Shown: positions 22,854 to 32,424 of the stretch, piece after piece | Layout of the letters: each line of letters starts with the position of its first letter | Position numbering within the stretch: position 1 is the stretch's first letter | Assembly (NCBI GenBank): GCA_036571765.1 | Contig: BROE01000025.1 | Coordinates: 82,663 to 146,662, forward strand | DNA length: 64,000 bases | From: Plecoglossus altivelis | Lineage: Eukaryota; Chordata; Actinopteri; Osmeriformes; Plecoglossidae | Direction: 5' to 3' | Notes under the pieces: model-generated | What the model was told of the DNA's origin: nothing | Seen by the model: only the letters and a program-made list of their open reading frames with translations | Database searches by the model: none | Program-made: the position numbers and the translations under genes

Positions 22854-25800
22854 CTGCGGTAGTGGAGCCACAAATGCAGGGGTCATGGGCCAATAAAACT
22901 GTCAAGAACACTTCTTCTTTTCTACCTATCTTCCTACCTATCCCTGCTTCCTTCCAACCCCCTAGCCCCTCCCATCCCTTTCTTCCATACCTCTGATTTT
23001 CCCAGACGGTCGTTGTTGGAGATGTCAAAGGTGTCTCCAGTTGCAGCTGTGTCCACTCCTCCAGTACCTCTCTTTTGGAGACGCAAGTTATCCAGTATCT
23101 TAGAGAATCGAGTGTCCTGCACACACACACACAACACACACAGTGACACGCATACGTGCACACACACACACACGTGACTCAACTATTTTTCAGACAACTA
23201 ACTACGTGTCTGTGTTTACCTTGCTGAGGTTGGGCAGGCGAACATGCACCCCTGCCCTCAGCCCAGTGCCCAGGTTGGAGGGGCAAGTGAGGATGTAACC
23301 CAGACGCTCATTCCACATGAACTCCCACCCTCTCTCCTGGATCAGACGCTCCACCTACACACACACACATATATATTTGTGTGTATTTGTTATTTGTACA
23401 TACCTGTGTGTACACTGTATAAACACTCTACCAAACCATATGTGCGTCTTGGGCAGCGTAAAGTTTTTTTAATTGTTGCAAAAGTAATGAGTAAAGATAT
23501 TTTGACAAATGTGTAATTAATCTTAATTATCATATCATCTGCTCGGTGTCTAACAACTGCCCAAATCACAAGATCCATATTTGTCATCCATCAAATTAAG
23601 ATGACAACTCAATACTCAACATCGGTAAGTATTCGTACAGTTTGTATAGTTTGTATCCTGTTTAGTTTATGTATAGGAAAAATGATATATTTATTTTAAA
23701 TTGTTAGTTGTTTGTCTGTACTGTTGAATGTCTGTACTTATGTAGCACCGTGGCTCTGTGAGGCACGACATTTCGTTCCACTGTATGCACCCGCATGTAG
23801 CGGAATGACAATAAAGCACAACTTGAACTTGAACTACTTTTCATTAGCCATCCACTAAAGTCATGTCTTCCCCATCACTGTAGCACAAATGTTAAGCTTT
23901 ATGCTGCACAAGACTTCAGTTTGTTTTGAATGTGTATCAACAAAAATATTAAAGTTAATACTTATATTTCCAAACATATTACACTTGGAATATGTTGAGA
24001 AAAACAAAAATTGACCTATGTGTGTAGTTACATGTTAAAAGTACAACGCTTATACATAACATTTTTGTTTTTTATCATATTAAAATGTTTACAAACTTCC
24101 TGGCAAGGCTTAAGAGCTAGCTACCAACAATCGACCCCTTCACACCACATATATTTATTATACCTCTTTAAGACCTCTGCAGAACCTCTCAAACACTCTC
24201 TTCATGTTGCCACCCTTCTCCATGGAGATGACTCTGGTGTGATCCTCCTCGTTCACCCAGATCAGAAAGGTCTTCTCATTGTTGTGCCTGGGGAAGGGGT
24301 GTTTAAATAAAAAATACAACTGTGTCTCTTATATCTATCCTGCTAAAACAACCAAGTTCACACTGGCAGGTCACACCATGAATTTAATCCATCAGATCAC
24401 ATGACAAGGTGCCAGTTTACTGAAAAGGTTGCACATTCAGACAGTGGTTCATCAGCAAAACATGCATCTGAAAATCACCTAGGCAATCAGTCTACCACCA
24501 AAGAGAGAGAGAGGGGGGAAAGGTGACCTTACCAAACCCAGGAGTTTAGCATTAACAAGAACTGTAGAAGACCACAAACTAAACAAAAACAGATGCATTC
24601 ATTAACTTATGGATACAAAATTATGCATACACACATACTCATGCACACACATAAACACACTCAAGCGCACACTCACACAGACACTTATGCACAAAAGAGT
24701 AGGCAGTGTACCAGATGCCTCTGGCATCAGGCCAGTCACGGGCCATGAAGGCACAGGTGAGAAGAGGGGAGACTGGCTTATCAAACAGAAAGTGATCCTG
24801 GGGAAAAGGGGAGGGAGAGGTGGAGAGGAGTGGAAAGGAAAGACAGAAGGAGACAGGACATTTACATGGAGGTATCTTTCCAGGCACAAGTTTGGAGTGT
24901 AGATCTACAGAAGGATATTTCACCAGGAACCAGTTTGGAGTTTAAATCTACAGGAGGATAACTCCAGCAACAGGGATAGCGTAAACCTATAGGAGAGTAG
25001 CTCCCTCTTTTACAGGAGATCCACCATTCCACATTGGCAAATTAAGGCTCTTAATTTGTCAGGCTGCCTTAGTTTGAGGCTGGGTTGACTATTCCTCTGG
25101 ACAGAGCGCACTACACTTTACTAAGTAGGGGAGCAATATTTGGCATAGTTCACCTGACCTTACCAGATACCTCGTGCATCAGGCCAGTCCCGGGCCATCC
25201 CAGAGGCCGTGAGCAGAGGCGACACAGGCTTATCAAACAGGAAGTGTTCCTTGGTTGGCCAGCACAGGGATAGAGAAACCAGAGGTTGTTAGGGGTCAAA
25301 GGCCAGGACTGAATACTCCCAGGGAAGGAACCAGACTTGTCTAGGAACAGTGTCATTTTTGTCCAAAATTTGTTTTAATTCACTGACAACCTTTTATTTC
25401 TTGACTAAATTGTAATAATATGTCAATAATATGTCTGTTCTCCATACTGTAATGTTTGGGCAGACAATTTTAAAGCTTTGGTTGTTCTCTTTTTTGGGCA
25501 ATAATTTACAGGGATGTGTAACTTGTCATTATCGGCATGCAGATTTTTCTTTAGATTTTTTTTCTTGCTCAGTGTATTTGTGTTCAAATGGCTAACATTG
25601 TCAAAGTAAACTAATACATCTTAACAAAACGAATAAGAAAAACCCTCATATATCCCTATAATGATGAGCACCTGATATTCACCAGCAGTGTTAATTGTAT
25701 CTGGTATACAGTATCAAAGAAGAATGTCAAATGAGAACACAAGTCTAGATGACTAAACACATAGCTGAAGCGAAGCCTCTTCAAAGACTTGCTACCATGA

Positions 25801-27482
25801 GGAAATAATATCCTTCCCAAATCCATCAGAGTATCATGAAAGTGAGACTAAAACCTGACAACAATTTGTCTACAACTAACAGTGTATCAGTGGATAAAAA
25901 TTCACTTAAACAACACAAAAGACTCAAATGTGTTATAGAACTATGTACAAAGTGACAAAGACTAAAGGTATTCCAATAATTGCCAAAATTAACATTGTAT
26001 GTTTGCACGTTCGTATGTGTGCATTTATTGGTGCATGTGTATATGTGAGTAGATGCGCGTGTATGCATGTGTGTGTGTGTGTGCGCAGTGTGATTGTGAG
26101 AGTGCATATGTGTGTCTCACATCAATAAGCTGCTGTTGTTCTCTATCAGTCATCTCCCCCAGGCTGTAGTAGCGTCCAGCAAGGTCTCCTGTAAGGCCGG
26201 ACAGGGCCTGCACACACACACGCTCCACCTCTCGCCGCTCTGCACGTGTGCATGCTGGGGGCAAGCTCAGGCCTCGGATACTCCGTCCAGTTCGCACGCG
26301 GGATGAAAGCACGTAACGCTCATCAAACATCCCCGATGTGATCTGAAGAGGACAGGAGAAGATATGTATTTTTAGCAAAGTCACTTATTTTTAACCTCCA
26401 GTGTTAACTCACCTATTAAGGCCCATTTTATGTGATTTCCTAGTGTTTTGAAAGGAATCCCCCAAATAAAGTGTATTATTAGGATTATTATTAGTATTAT
26501 GTGTGGTGTGGTGATGGCAAGAAGGAGGGGATATATTAAGGGGAGGGGCTGTCTGACCTTGGAGGCATCCAGGTCAGTGGGGTGCTTCATGGTGCATGGG
26601 TCATAGCCATTGTGTCTGTCCTTGATGATGGGGTTAAATATGTCAGCAAACACCTGGAGAGAGAAGATGAGAAAGTGCAAGGCAAGAGACATCTTAAAAC
26701 ATCAATGTATAGTAACTAACACTGAACTAACACTGCACAAAATATATGAACCTGTCTTTCACAAATAACTCAACACACACCTCGTAACTCTCCTCGTCCC
26801 CTGCCACCATGCCCACAGTCTTGATGAAGGGGTGCCCAGGGTTATCCACTCCTGTCTGAATGCATTGGTCCAGGGTCCAATTGTTGGGGGTTAGCTTGTC
26901 CCTCAGTCGACCATAGATGGATGGGGTCAGAGCTGCTGCCATACAGTTATTATGCTTCCTCAGGTCAGGGAAATCCGCACTAAGGGGTGGTGGAGTGAGT
27001 AGGTAGTGCGAAGTGCAAAGGGAGGAAGCGGTGGTGCAGAGGGAGGGGTGACACAGAGGGAGGGTGTGAGGGAGAGAGTGGGGGTAGCACAGGGAAAGGA
27101 GAGTAGACTGTTCATAATGAAGGTGGTGGCAGGAAGGATCTAAGACTGGCTTCTGTTTCTGTCCCTTCATTTATGTCAGGACCATGAATGAAAGGACTAA
27201 AGGCCAGGCTGGCAGACAGCAGAGTGCTGACCTGTCCTCTGACTCAAACAAGGTAACAGAGAGAGAAAAAAGACAGAGACGGGGAAGAGAAAGAGAGAGA
27301 AAAGGGGAAGATGATGTAGAATAGAAAAGGGAAACACACCTGGGTGGATAGAGTTTCTTCTTCTCAGCAGCAGCGGCAGTATCAGACAAAAGGTACCCAG
27401 ATGCCAAGGTGCCTGCACCCAGGCTCGCCAGCACCACTGCTGTGCCACGCCCAAACATCATACGTCTGAAGGAGCTTGCCAT
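22737..27482 (-). CDS. ckmt2: Mitochondrial creatine kinase, sarcomeric type (CKMT2), complete, with a duplicated alternative exon
   Basis: Catalyses MgATP + creatine = MgADP + phosphocreatine in the mitochondrial intermembrane space of striated muscle, as an octamer coupled to the ADP/ATP carrier. Using one copy of exon 5 gives 415 residues (human 419). Order: transit peptide MASSFRRMMFGRG...SGYLL (residues 1-~40), the PDLRKHNNCMA start of the mature domain, the TGVDNPGHPFIKTVGMVAGD block, VLSSRVRTGRSIRG (nucleotide-binding arginines), MARDWPDARGIW, the WVNEEDH active-site acids, the reactive Cys in LTCPSNLGTG (~residue 314), LQKRGTGGVDTA and the C-terminal GQDIRVPAPITQFKK. Exons 1, 2, 3, 4, 5a or 5b, 6, 7, 8, 9 join in phase. 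Gene order with rasgrf2 upstream on the same strand matches human 5q14 and, with the N-terminus, favours CKMT2 over CKMT1. Confidence 0.96.
22991..23116 (-). CDS. ckmt2: ckmt2 exon 8
   Basis: 126 bp, 42 codons. DTRFSKILDNLRLQKRGTGG then VDTAATGDTFDISNNDRLGK-SE. Includes the flexible RGTGGVDT loop that closes over the substrates. Donor GTATGG. Confidence 0.95.
23220..23354 (-). CDS. ckmt2: ckmt2 exon 7 (reactive cysteine)
   Basis: 135 bp, 45 codons. VERLIQERGWEFMWNERLGY then ILTCPSNLGTGLRAGVHVRL. The Cys of LTCPSN is the conserved reactive cysteine of creatine kinases. Donor GTAAAC. Confidence 0.95.
23622..23836 (+). mobile_element. Retroelement 3' end in ckmt2 intron 6
   Basis: Begins CATCGGTAAGTATTCGTACA and ends AATAAAGCACAACTTGAACT followed by TGAACT. 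It closely matches the last ~215 bp of the element nested in the L2 copy at 18.8-19.0 kb. It lies antisense to ckmt2 in intron 6 (23,355-24,163). Confidence 0.85.
24164..24287 (-). CDS. ckmt2: ckmt2 exon 6 (active-site acidic motif)
   Basis: 124 bp. The first base completes Trp, then HNNEKTFLIWVNEEDHTRVI...GGNMKRVFERFCRGLKE. NEEDH holds the catalytic acidic residues of the creatine kinase family. Donor GTATAA. Confidence 0.95.
24712..24797 (-). CDS. ckmt2: ckmt2 exon 5b (downstream copy of the duplicated exon)
   Basis: 86 bp, same phases as 5a. Reads DHFLFDKPVSPLLT-CAF-MARDWPDARGI. Acceptor ccccttttccccag (strong), donor GTACAC (weaker). It is 67/86 bases identical to 5a, with 24/28 residues the same and about ten synonymous changes, a pattern of maintained coding. 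Including both 5a and 5b would shift the frame, so they can only be used alternatively. Confidence 0.85.
25164..25249 (-). CDS. ckmt2: ckmt2 exon 5a (upstream copy of the duplicated exon)
   Basis: 86 bp, 28 codons plus TG. Reads EHFLFDKPVSPLLT-ASG-MARDWPDARGI. Acceptor ccaaccaag, donor GTAAGG (strong). The ASG triplet matches the consensus seen in cytosolic CKs and is close to other mitochondrial CKs, so this is probably the ancestral-type version. It is 366 bp upstream of exon 5b in the transcript and identical to it in length and phase. Confidence 0.9.
25250..26120 (-). other. ckmt2 intron 4
   Basis: 871 bp between exon 4 and exon 5a, AT-rich with a GT-rich patch at 26,030-26,120. No extra exon recognised. 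Confidence 0.7.
26121..26342 (-). CDS. ckmt2: ckmt2 exon 4
   Basis: 222 bp, phase 0 to 0, donor GTGAGA. ITSGMFDERYVLSSRVRTGR, SIRGLSLPPACTRAERREVE and ending TDREQQQLID. It carries the arginines that bind nucleotide phosphates and ends exactly where 5a or 5b must begin. Confidence 0.96.
26558..26653 (-). CDS. ckmt2: ckmt2 exon 3
   Basis: 96 bp, phase 0 to 0. VFADIFNPIIKDRHNGYDPC...HPTDLDASK. Acceptor ctctccag, donor GTCAGA. Confidence 0.95.
26781..26979 (-). CDS. ckmt2: ckmt2 exon 2
   Basis: 199 bp, acceptor ccccttag, donor GTGTGT. ADFPDLRKHNNCMAAALTPS...TLDQCIQTGVDNPGHPFIKT...GDEESYE. This is the N-terminal helical domain of the kinase. Confidence 0.95.
27340..27482 (-). CDS. ckmt2: ckmt2 exon 1 (start codon, transit peptide)
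   Basis: 143 bp, 47 codons plus AG, donor GTGTGT. MASSFRRMMFGRGTAVVLAS... is an Arg-rich amphipathic presequence with no acidic residues until D34, like human MASIFSKLLTGRN. It ends KKKLYPP, and the split Ser codon is completed in exon 2. Confidence 0.93.
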
Positions 27483-29596
27483 GGTAACTTCTGAGGGATT
27501 GTGACACCTTAGTCAGAGCTGTGGTGGGGGTAGGGAGTGGTCAAGTCACCATTAAGAGGAAGTGGGCAAAAGCACTGTCTTCATGTCTATGGATTGCCAA
27601 GTTCCTCTGCGTAGTAGTAAGTCAGCTCACAGAGAACCTTTAGAGTCAGAGAACCATGTCAATGGTGGAAAACCTTCGCTGAGTAAAAAAAGCTAACTGA
27701 GATGACCTTTACAGAGAGGGAAGGAGAGGGACAGCGTCTTACAGAGCTGCTGGGATTCACCTGTCAGCAGAGTTCCATTATCGTTCCAGAGCTGTGGAAG
27801 AGCATGTGTGAATATAGAGCAGGGCGTGCAGCTCTGTGGGTGGAGCCACCACTGTACTTAGCCAGCTTGCCCACTGCTACCCCCCACTCCTCCGCACACA
27901 CTCACATGGCCCCTACCATGCTTCTTTATGGACAGAGAGGTATTGAATGTACAGAGAGGGGTGGTCAGATCTGCAGGGTGTCATCTTCATCTGAGATTGA
28001 GAGCTATCTACTCCTAGATAAGTAAGAGGGAAAAGGAAGGGGAGATTGAGAGAGATAGAAAAAGATGAGGGGAGGGAGAGAGAGTGGTGTCCAGGCAGTG
28101 TCACAGACAACTCAGACACAAGGTCACTTCACTTGAATGGCATGGCACACTGATATTTGTTTTTATCCAGCCCCTCTTTCCTCTTCTTCTAACCTCTCTC
28201 TCATTCATCTGGCCACTAATTAGATAGGGTGTCTAATAATTGCTTCAGGAAGGACAACAGTTCAGTATAAATAGCAGCTTTCTCCTCAGGGCCAACCATG
28301 GCCTGGCACATGGTCTGTCACTTGGCTAGCCAGTGCATGATCCTGTCTGACATTCTCAACCGGTCAACTGGGCTTAGAGAGGACAACCACAGACATAGGA
28401 CAAGGAGGAGAGGAAAAAATGAAACAGGAAGAAGACTAGTGAAGATTGACATTGAAATGGAAAAGAACATAGAGGAAGGAGAGGTTGAAAGACATAAGTA
28501 GACAGAAATAGAGATAAGCTATGGCAATCACAGAATAAAAGAAAAGGGAGGAGGCGTAAGTAGCGTTTATGTTGATATGATGGACAGAAGGTCAAGAGGA
28601 GGACATTGATTGAGGATACTCTATGGGTAAAGAGGAGGGCATGCAGAATGGGAAGACACAGGACTTCAGCAAATAACACAATTTCCTAATGGTATTATGG
28701 TTAGAAAGGACAAATTCAGAGTAAAGGTTTGGAGTATTCTTCAGAGGAGTGCCATGTGTTAGTTGGTCAGGTTTAGAGGACGGCTTCATGTTGGTTGAGG
28801 GTCATTATGAGAAGGTTCAGAATGTGATCATAGCTGATAGGAGGCTGGATTTGAGTGTACATTCTAGAATCTAATAAGTGGAATGAGATCTCAAAAACAC
28901 ATGCAGTTCTGATGCGACTGTCATCTTAGGTCTGAGTACCTCTACAGGACTACCTCTACAGGAATAGACGACCAGAGGAGTGTCAGTAGTAGACTAAAGT
29001 AATACCTATACAGAACTAGAGTAGCATCATAACCACTGAGCCTTGGTAAGAAGATTAACAGTTTCCATAAGCTTCTACCTAGACTTTTAACTCAGACAGG
29101 GTGCACTCTCCAAACTACCTAAATATAAAACCGGTTGGCTAATACCCCTCCACCAAATATTATATTGTTTGCTAATACAATACTATCTAGATATGAAGAT
29201 TGTTTGTTAATACCAAAATACCTAAAGAACCACACATCAAGAGATAGAGCTGGGGATAGAGGGAGAGAGAATAGGAAAGGTGGGGAAATTGGGTGAGATG
29301 AAAAAGAAGTCAAAAGAAAAGGGGGATGTGAGATAGAGAATAGAAGAGCAGGGTAATGTTATTTTAAGGAGAGAGGAAGTTTTCTCACCTGTAGAGTGGA
29401 GGGAGAAGGGAGGTTTGTCTCCAGACAGACTTGATCGGCAGAATGAAGTAAAATGAGATGAGGATGAGAAGGAGCCAGGGAGGGAGTTCAAGAGAGAGGG
29501 AGAAAGAGAAGGGGGAGGGCGTGGGGAGTGAGATACACAGGGAGAGAGACATAGGCAGAGAAAAAGATGCAAGGGAGGTAAGAGAGAGCGAGAAAA

Positions 29597-29639
<43 letters not shown>

Positions 29640-32181
29640 TGAAGAGAGAGGTAGACCTGTGTTCCAGATTTAGGATTAGCAATATGGGAGATAGCCAATC
29701 CGCTTCCTGCTATCAGTTAGCATGTCTCCATTCCCAACCCCCAATGTCACACATCCTGTGTCCTTGATCTAACTCAAACTTCTCCCTCTTTCTCTCTCCC
29801 TTCTTTCGTGCTTCCCTCTAGGTCTCCATGCCTCTGTTTTGTGTGTGGATATGTTGTGTGTAGGTTGAGATATTTACTCAGACCACTGACCAAGATTTTC
29901 TTGGTGTTGTATTAGCTAACCCTCTATTGTAGTCTAAATATTGTGGTATTCAAGCCTAACTCTCTGCAATAGTCAAGTTGTTGGATTCATTAAGCCTAAC
30001 CTTGACCTTCTGCAGTTAGTTTTAGGTTATGTAACCCCTGCAGTGGTCTAGTGTTGGGTTGGCTAGCCCTACCTTTTGCAGTAATCTAGATGTTGCGCAT
30101 TAGTTGATCCTGCGTCTGTTTTGGGAGCATTTAAAGTTTTGAGGTAGACTTGGTTAATGTATCAGTAAACTTATGGCACTGATTGTCTGTGGACTCAAGG
30201 TGATCCATATCACATGCATTTCTGTTCAGTAGATATGTGAACCATGCCTGCTGGTGCACACTTCTGTACTTACTTACTTTGTCACACTGCTTACACACAC
30301 ACACAAACTGGTATGTAGCAATATGAGCTGTGTTGGCTGATCTAACATAATACCCGTTACACATGTTGTAGAACAATCCCCCTCCTGCACACAACCACTT
30401 CCACAAGGGATTAAAAGACCTGTGGGGGAGGGTGGGAGAGACAAAAAGAAGATAAGGGAGGGAGAAGGTAGCTGGGAAGGAGTGTAGAGTAGAAACGGAG
30501 GAGGGACGGAAGTGAAAGGTAAGAAGAGATCTTTGAAGCATACAAACATCTATGAGGACCAGTCAGGTGTGTTAGTGTTTGTGTGTGTTAATATAAGACA
30601 TTTCAACCACGCCACTCCACCAGATGATGCCATACTGTGCAACAGAATAGAATGTCCCTGTGGCAGTAAAACCATGACACTGGACACGTACACAAACATT
30701 TTTCACAACCCTGAGCCTTGGCTGCAGTCCCTGGCCACTCAGACTGAATGCCCACTCTAGTGGTCAGATAGTGTAATGGTAACAGTCAAGAATACAACTG
30801 GCAGTTACTATTTATTTTTCCTCACAATTGAGAAATACAAAGAAACGACAGTATGACAAACACAACTGGAAAAAATATGGGAGAGGAGAAGGCTACATGC
30901 AGGTTGTGTGTTTATCACAACATGTCCTAGGGTTCCAGGGAACCAGACACACACACACACAAAAACGTCCAATGCTACATCTTTTTTCTATTAATTTTTT
31001 GTTTAGTTGTAAATAAAAAATACCACCCTTTTCATTTATAAAAAACACAATTCAAACAGCAGAACAAGTCAGAGTGTTTCTTTGTCAAGCGTTAACATTG
31101 TGAGGATACATGTCTTATCCCTATGTACAAAAATAACATGTACGTTTCTGGAAAGGTACATACAGACAGTTCAGTAGTTCATTAACAGATCATCACACAA
31201 GCAAAGCTACAAGGTTGAGAGTGCAAACCCTGTCCCTCCACCCCTACACATTTCTCCTCCCCTTCCCCCCTACCTTCCTTCTTTTCAATAACCATGCCCT
31301 AAAGCTGAGAAAAGTTGTGCTACGTGATAGCAAGTTTAGATCGTGCTGCTCTGTAGCAGCCATGGTCCCAGGCAGGGGAGGATTAATAGTAGAGTGGAAG
31401 AAGCAAGAGATAGCCACAGGTAACATACGTGGGCACAGGCGCATGCTAGACAAGAGATCAGGACTTCAGGGTCAAGCTGTATCAACATTAACATGCTAAC
31501 TATAAAGGTAGGAATCTCTGTCTTTGGGTGTCTGTGGTTCGATTATCTCGAGAACCGTACACTGTAAGAAGTTGTAATTTGCTCAGGACTAATGGACATG
31601 CAGTGACATGGGTGATGTTAGTTGGATGAGCAGTTTTTGAGAAATGTATATGCAAATGCGTTCCCAGCCATGTGGAGCTGCACTAAGTGATGGAGCCATG
31701 GATCTTGGTAGAACATAATATACATGTGTTGTCAATGGGCACTGCACTGGCTTTTGCCCCAACAAGTGCTGCCAATGGGCACTGTACTAGCTAGTAACGT
31801 TTAAAAAATATAAAAAATCTCTCTATATATCTGTCTGCTTCAAAACGTGACATGGCAACATACACATGCATATACAAAAGCTCACAAAGAAATGGATACA
31901 CCTGATCTCAGAGCTGTACATGCTACATTTCAAATTAACCAATTTAAACATCTTGTGGGTAACATCTGAACAGCAGAACGCTCTCCGTCTGGAGAACCTG
32001 TGAGCAGTAGAATGTTCTCTCTCTGGGATAAGAGGAACTGCAGTTCACACTCGTTGCATCTCCTCTGGCTGATGAACGACAGGCTCGCACATACATCAAG
32101 AACCCGCCTTCGAAAAAGGATATCCCTCGCCTCTCTCCACTCATTCAGTAGACCACTGTCTTACCTCTCACCATCAGGCTT
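27483..32181. other. Spacer between rasgrf2 3' end and ckmt2 start; ckmt2 promoter region presumed within it
   Basis: No coding sequence recognised. It has GA-rich runs (27,240-27,310, 28,050-28,085, 29,240-29,600), a GACA microsatellite and short CA tracts. GCTATTTATACT (minus strand, ~28,263-28,274) is one base off a MEF2-type site about 790 bp upstream of the ckmt2 ATG. Regulatory use is speculative. TTTATT at 30,811 is a possible distal rasgrf2 poly(A) signal. Confidence 0.6.
29597..29640 (+). repeat. (GACA)n microsatellite
   Basis: About eleven uninterrupted AGAC tetranucleotides inside a purine-rich region. Related TCTG/GTCT tracts occur at ~1955 and 11,675-11,715. Confidence 0.95.
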
Positions 32182-32187
32182 TTTATT
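32182..32187 (-). promoter_or_regulatory. Candidate proximal rasgrf2 polyadenylation signal
   Basis: Plus strand TTTATT (AATAAA on the minus strand), ~145 bp after the rasgrf2 stop. A more distal one lies at 30,811-30,816. Which is used cannot be told from sequence alone. Confidence 0.5.
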
Positions 32188-32331
32188 TTTATCCCTCTTC
32201 CCTCTCTTATAAAAGATTGCCAGTCAGTTATCACCTCTGCCACCTCTAGTTTCATTACACTGAATATTAGTGACCAACGCCCATTCAGAGAAATGCAGGT
32301 TTGCCCAGACTTCCATTGGTCCATCAGTCTT

Positions 32332-32424
32332 TCAGGCTGGAAGACGGGGCTCAATCTTGAGGGACAAATCATAGAGTGTGTCTTCATCCATAATTAGAGT
32401 CTTATCCAGGAGATATTGGGTAAC
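32332..32424 (-). CDS. rasgrf2: rasgrf2 exon 29 (stop)
   Basis: 93 bp, 30 codons plus TGA. VTQYLLDKTLIMDEDTLYDL then SLKIEPRLPA, the same C-terminal LKIEPRLPA as human. Confidence 0.96.
   Translation of the reverse strand, partial: VTQYLLDKTLIMDEDTLYDLSLKIEPRLPA

Noticed and set aside
24712..25249. Exon 5b as a dead exon copy
   Set aside because: No stops, both splice sites present, length and phase identical, and differences mostly synonymous. It remains untested by transcripts.
22737..27482. CKMT1 (ubiquitous type) identity
   Set aside because: N-terminus, C-terminal tail and adjacency to rasgrf2 fit CKMT2 better.
29597..29640. CRISPR-like array
   Set aside because: Simple GACA tetranucleotide repeat with no spacers, in a vertebrate genome.
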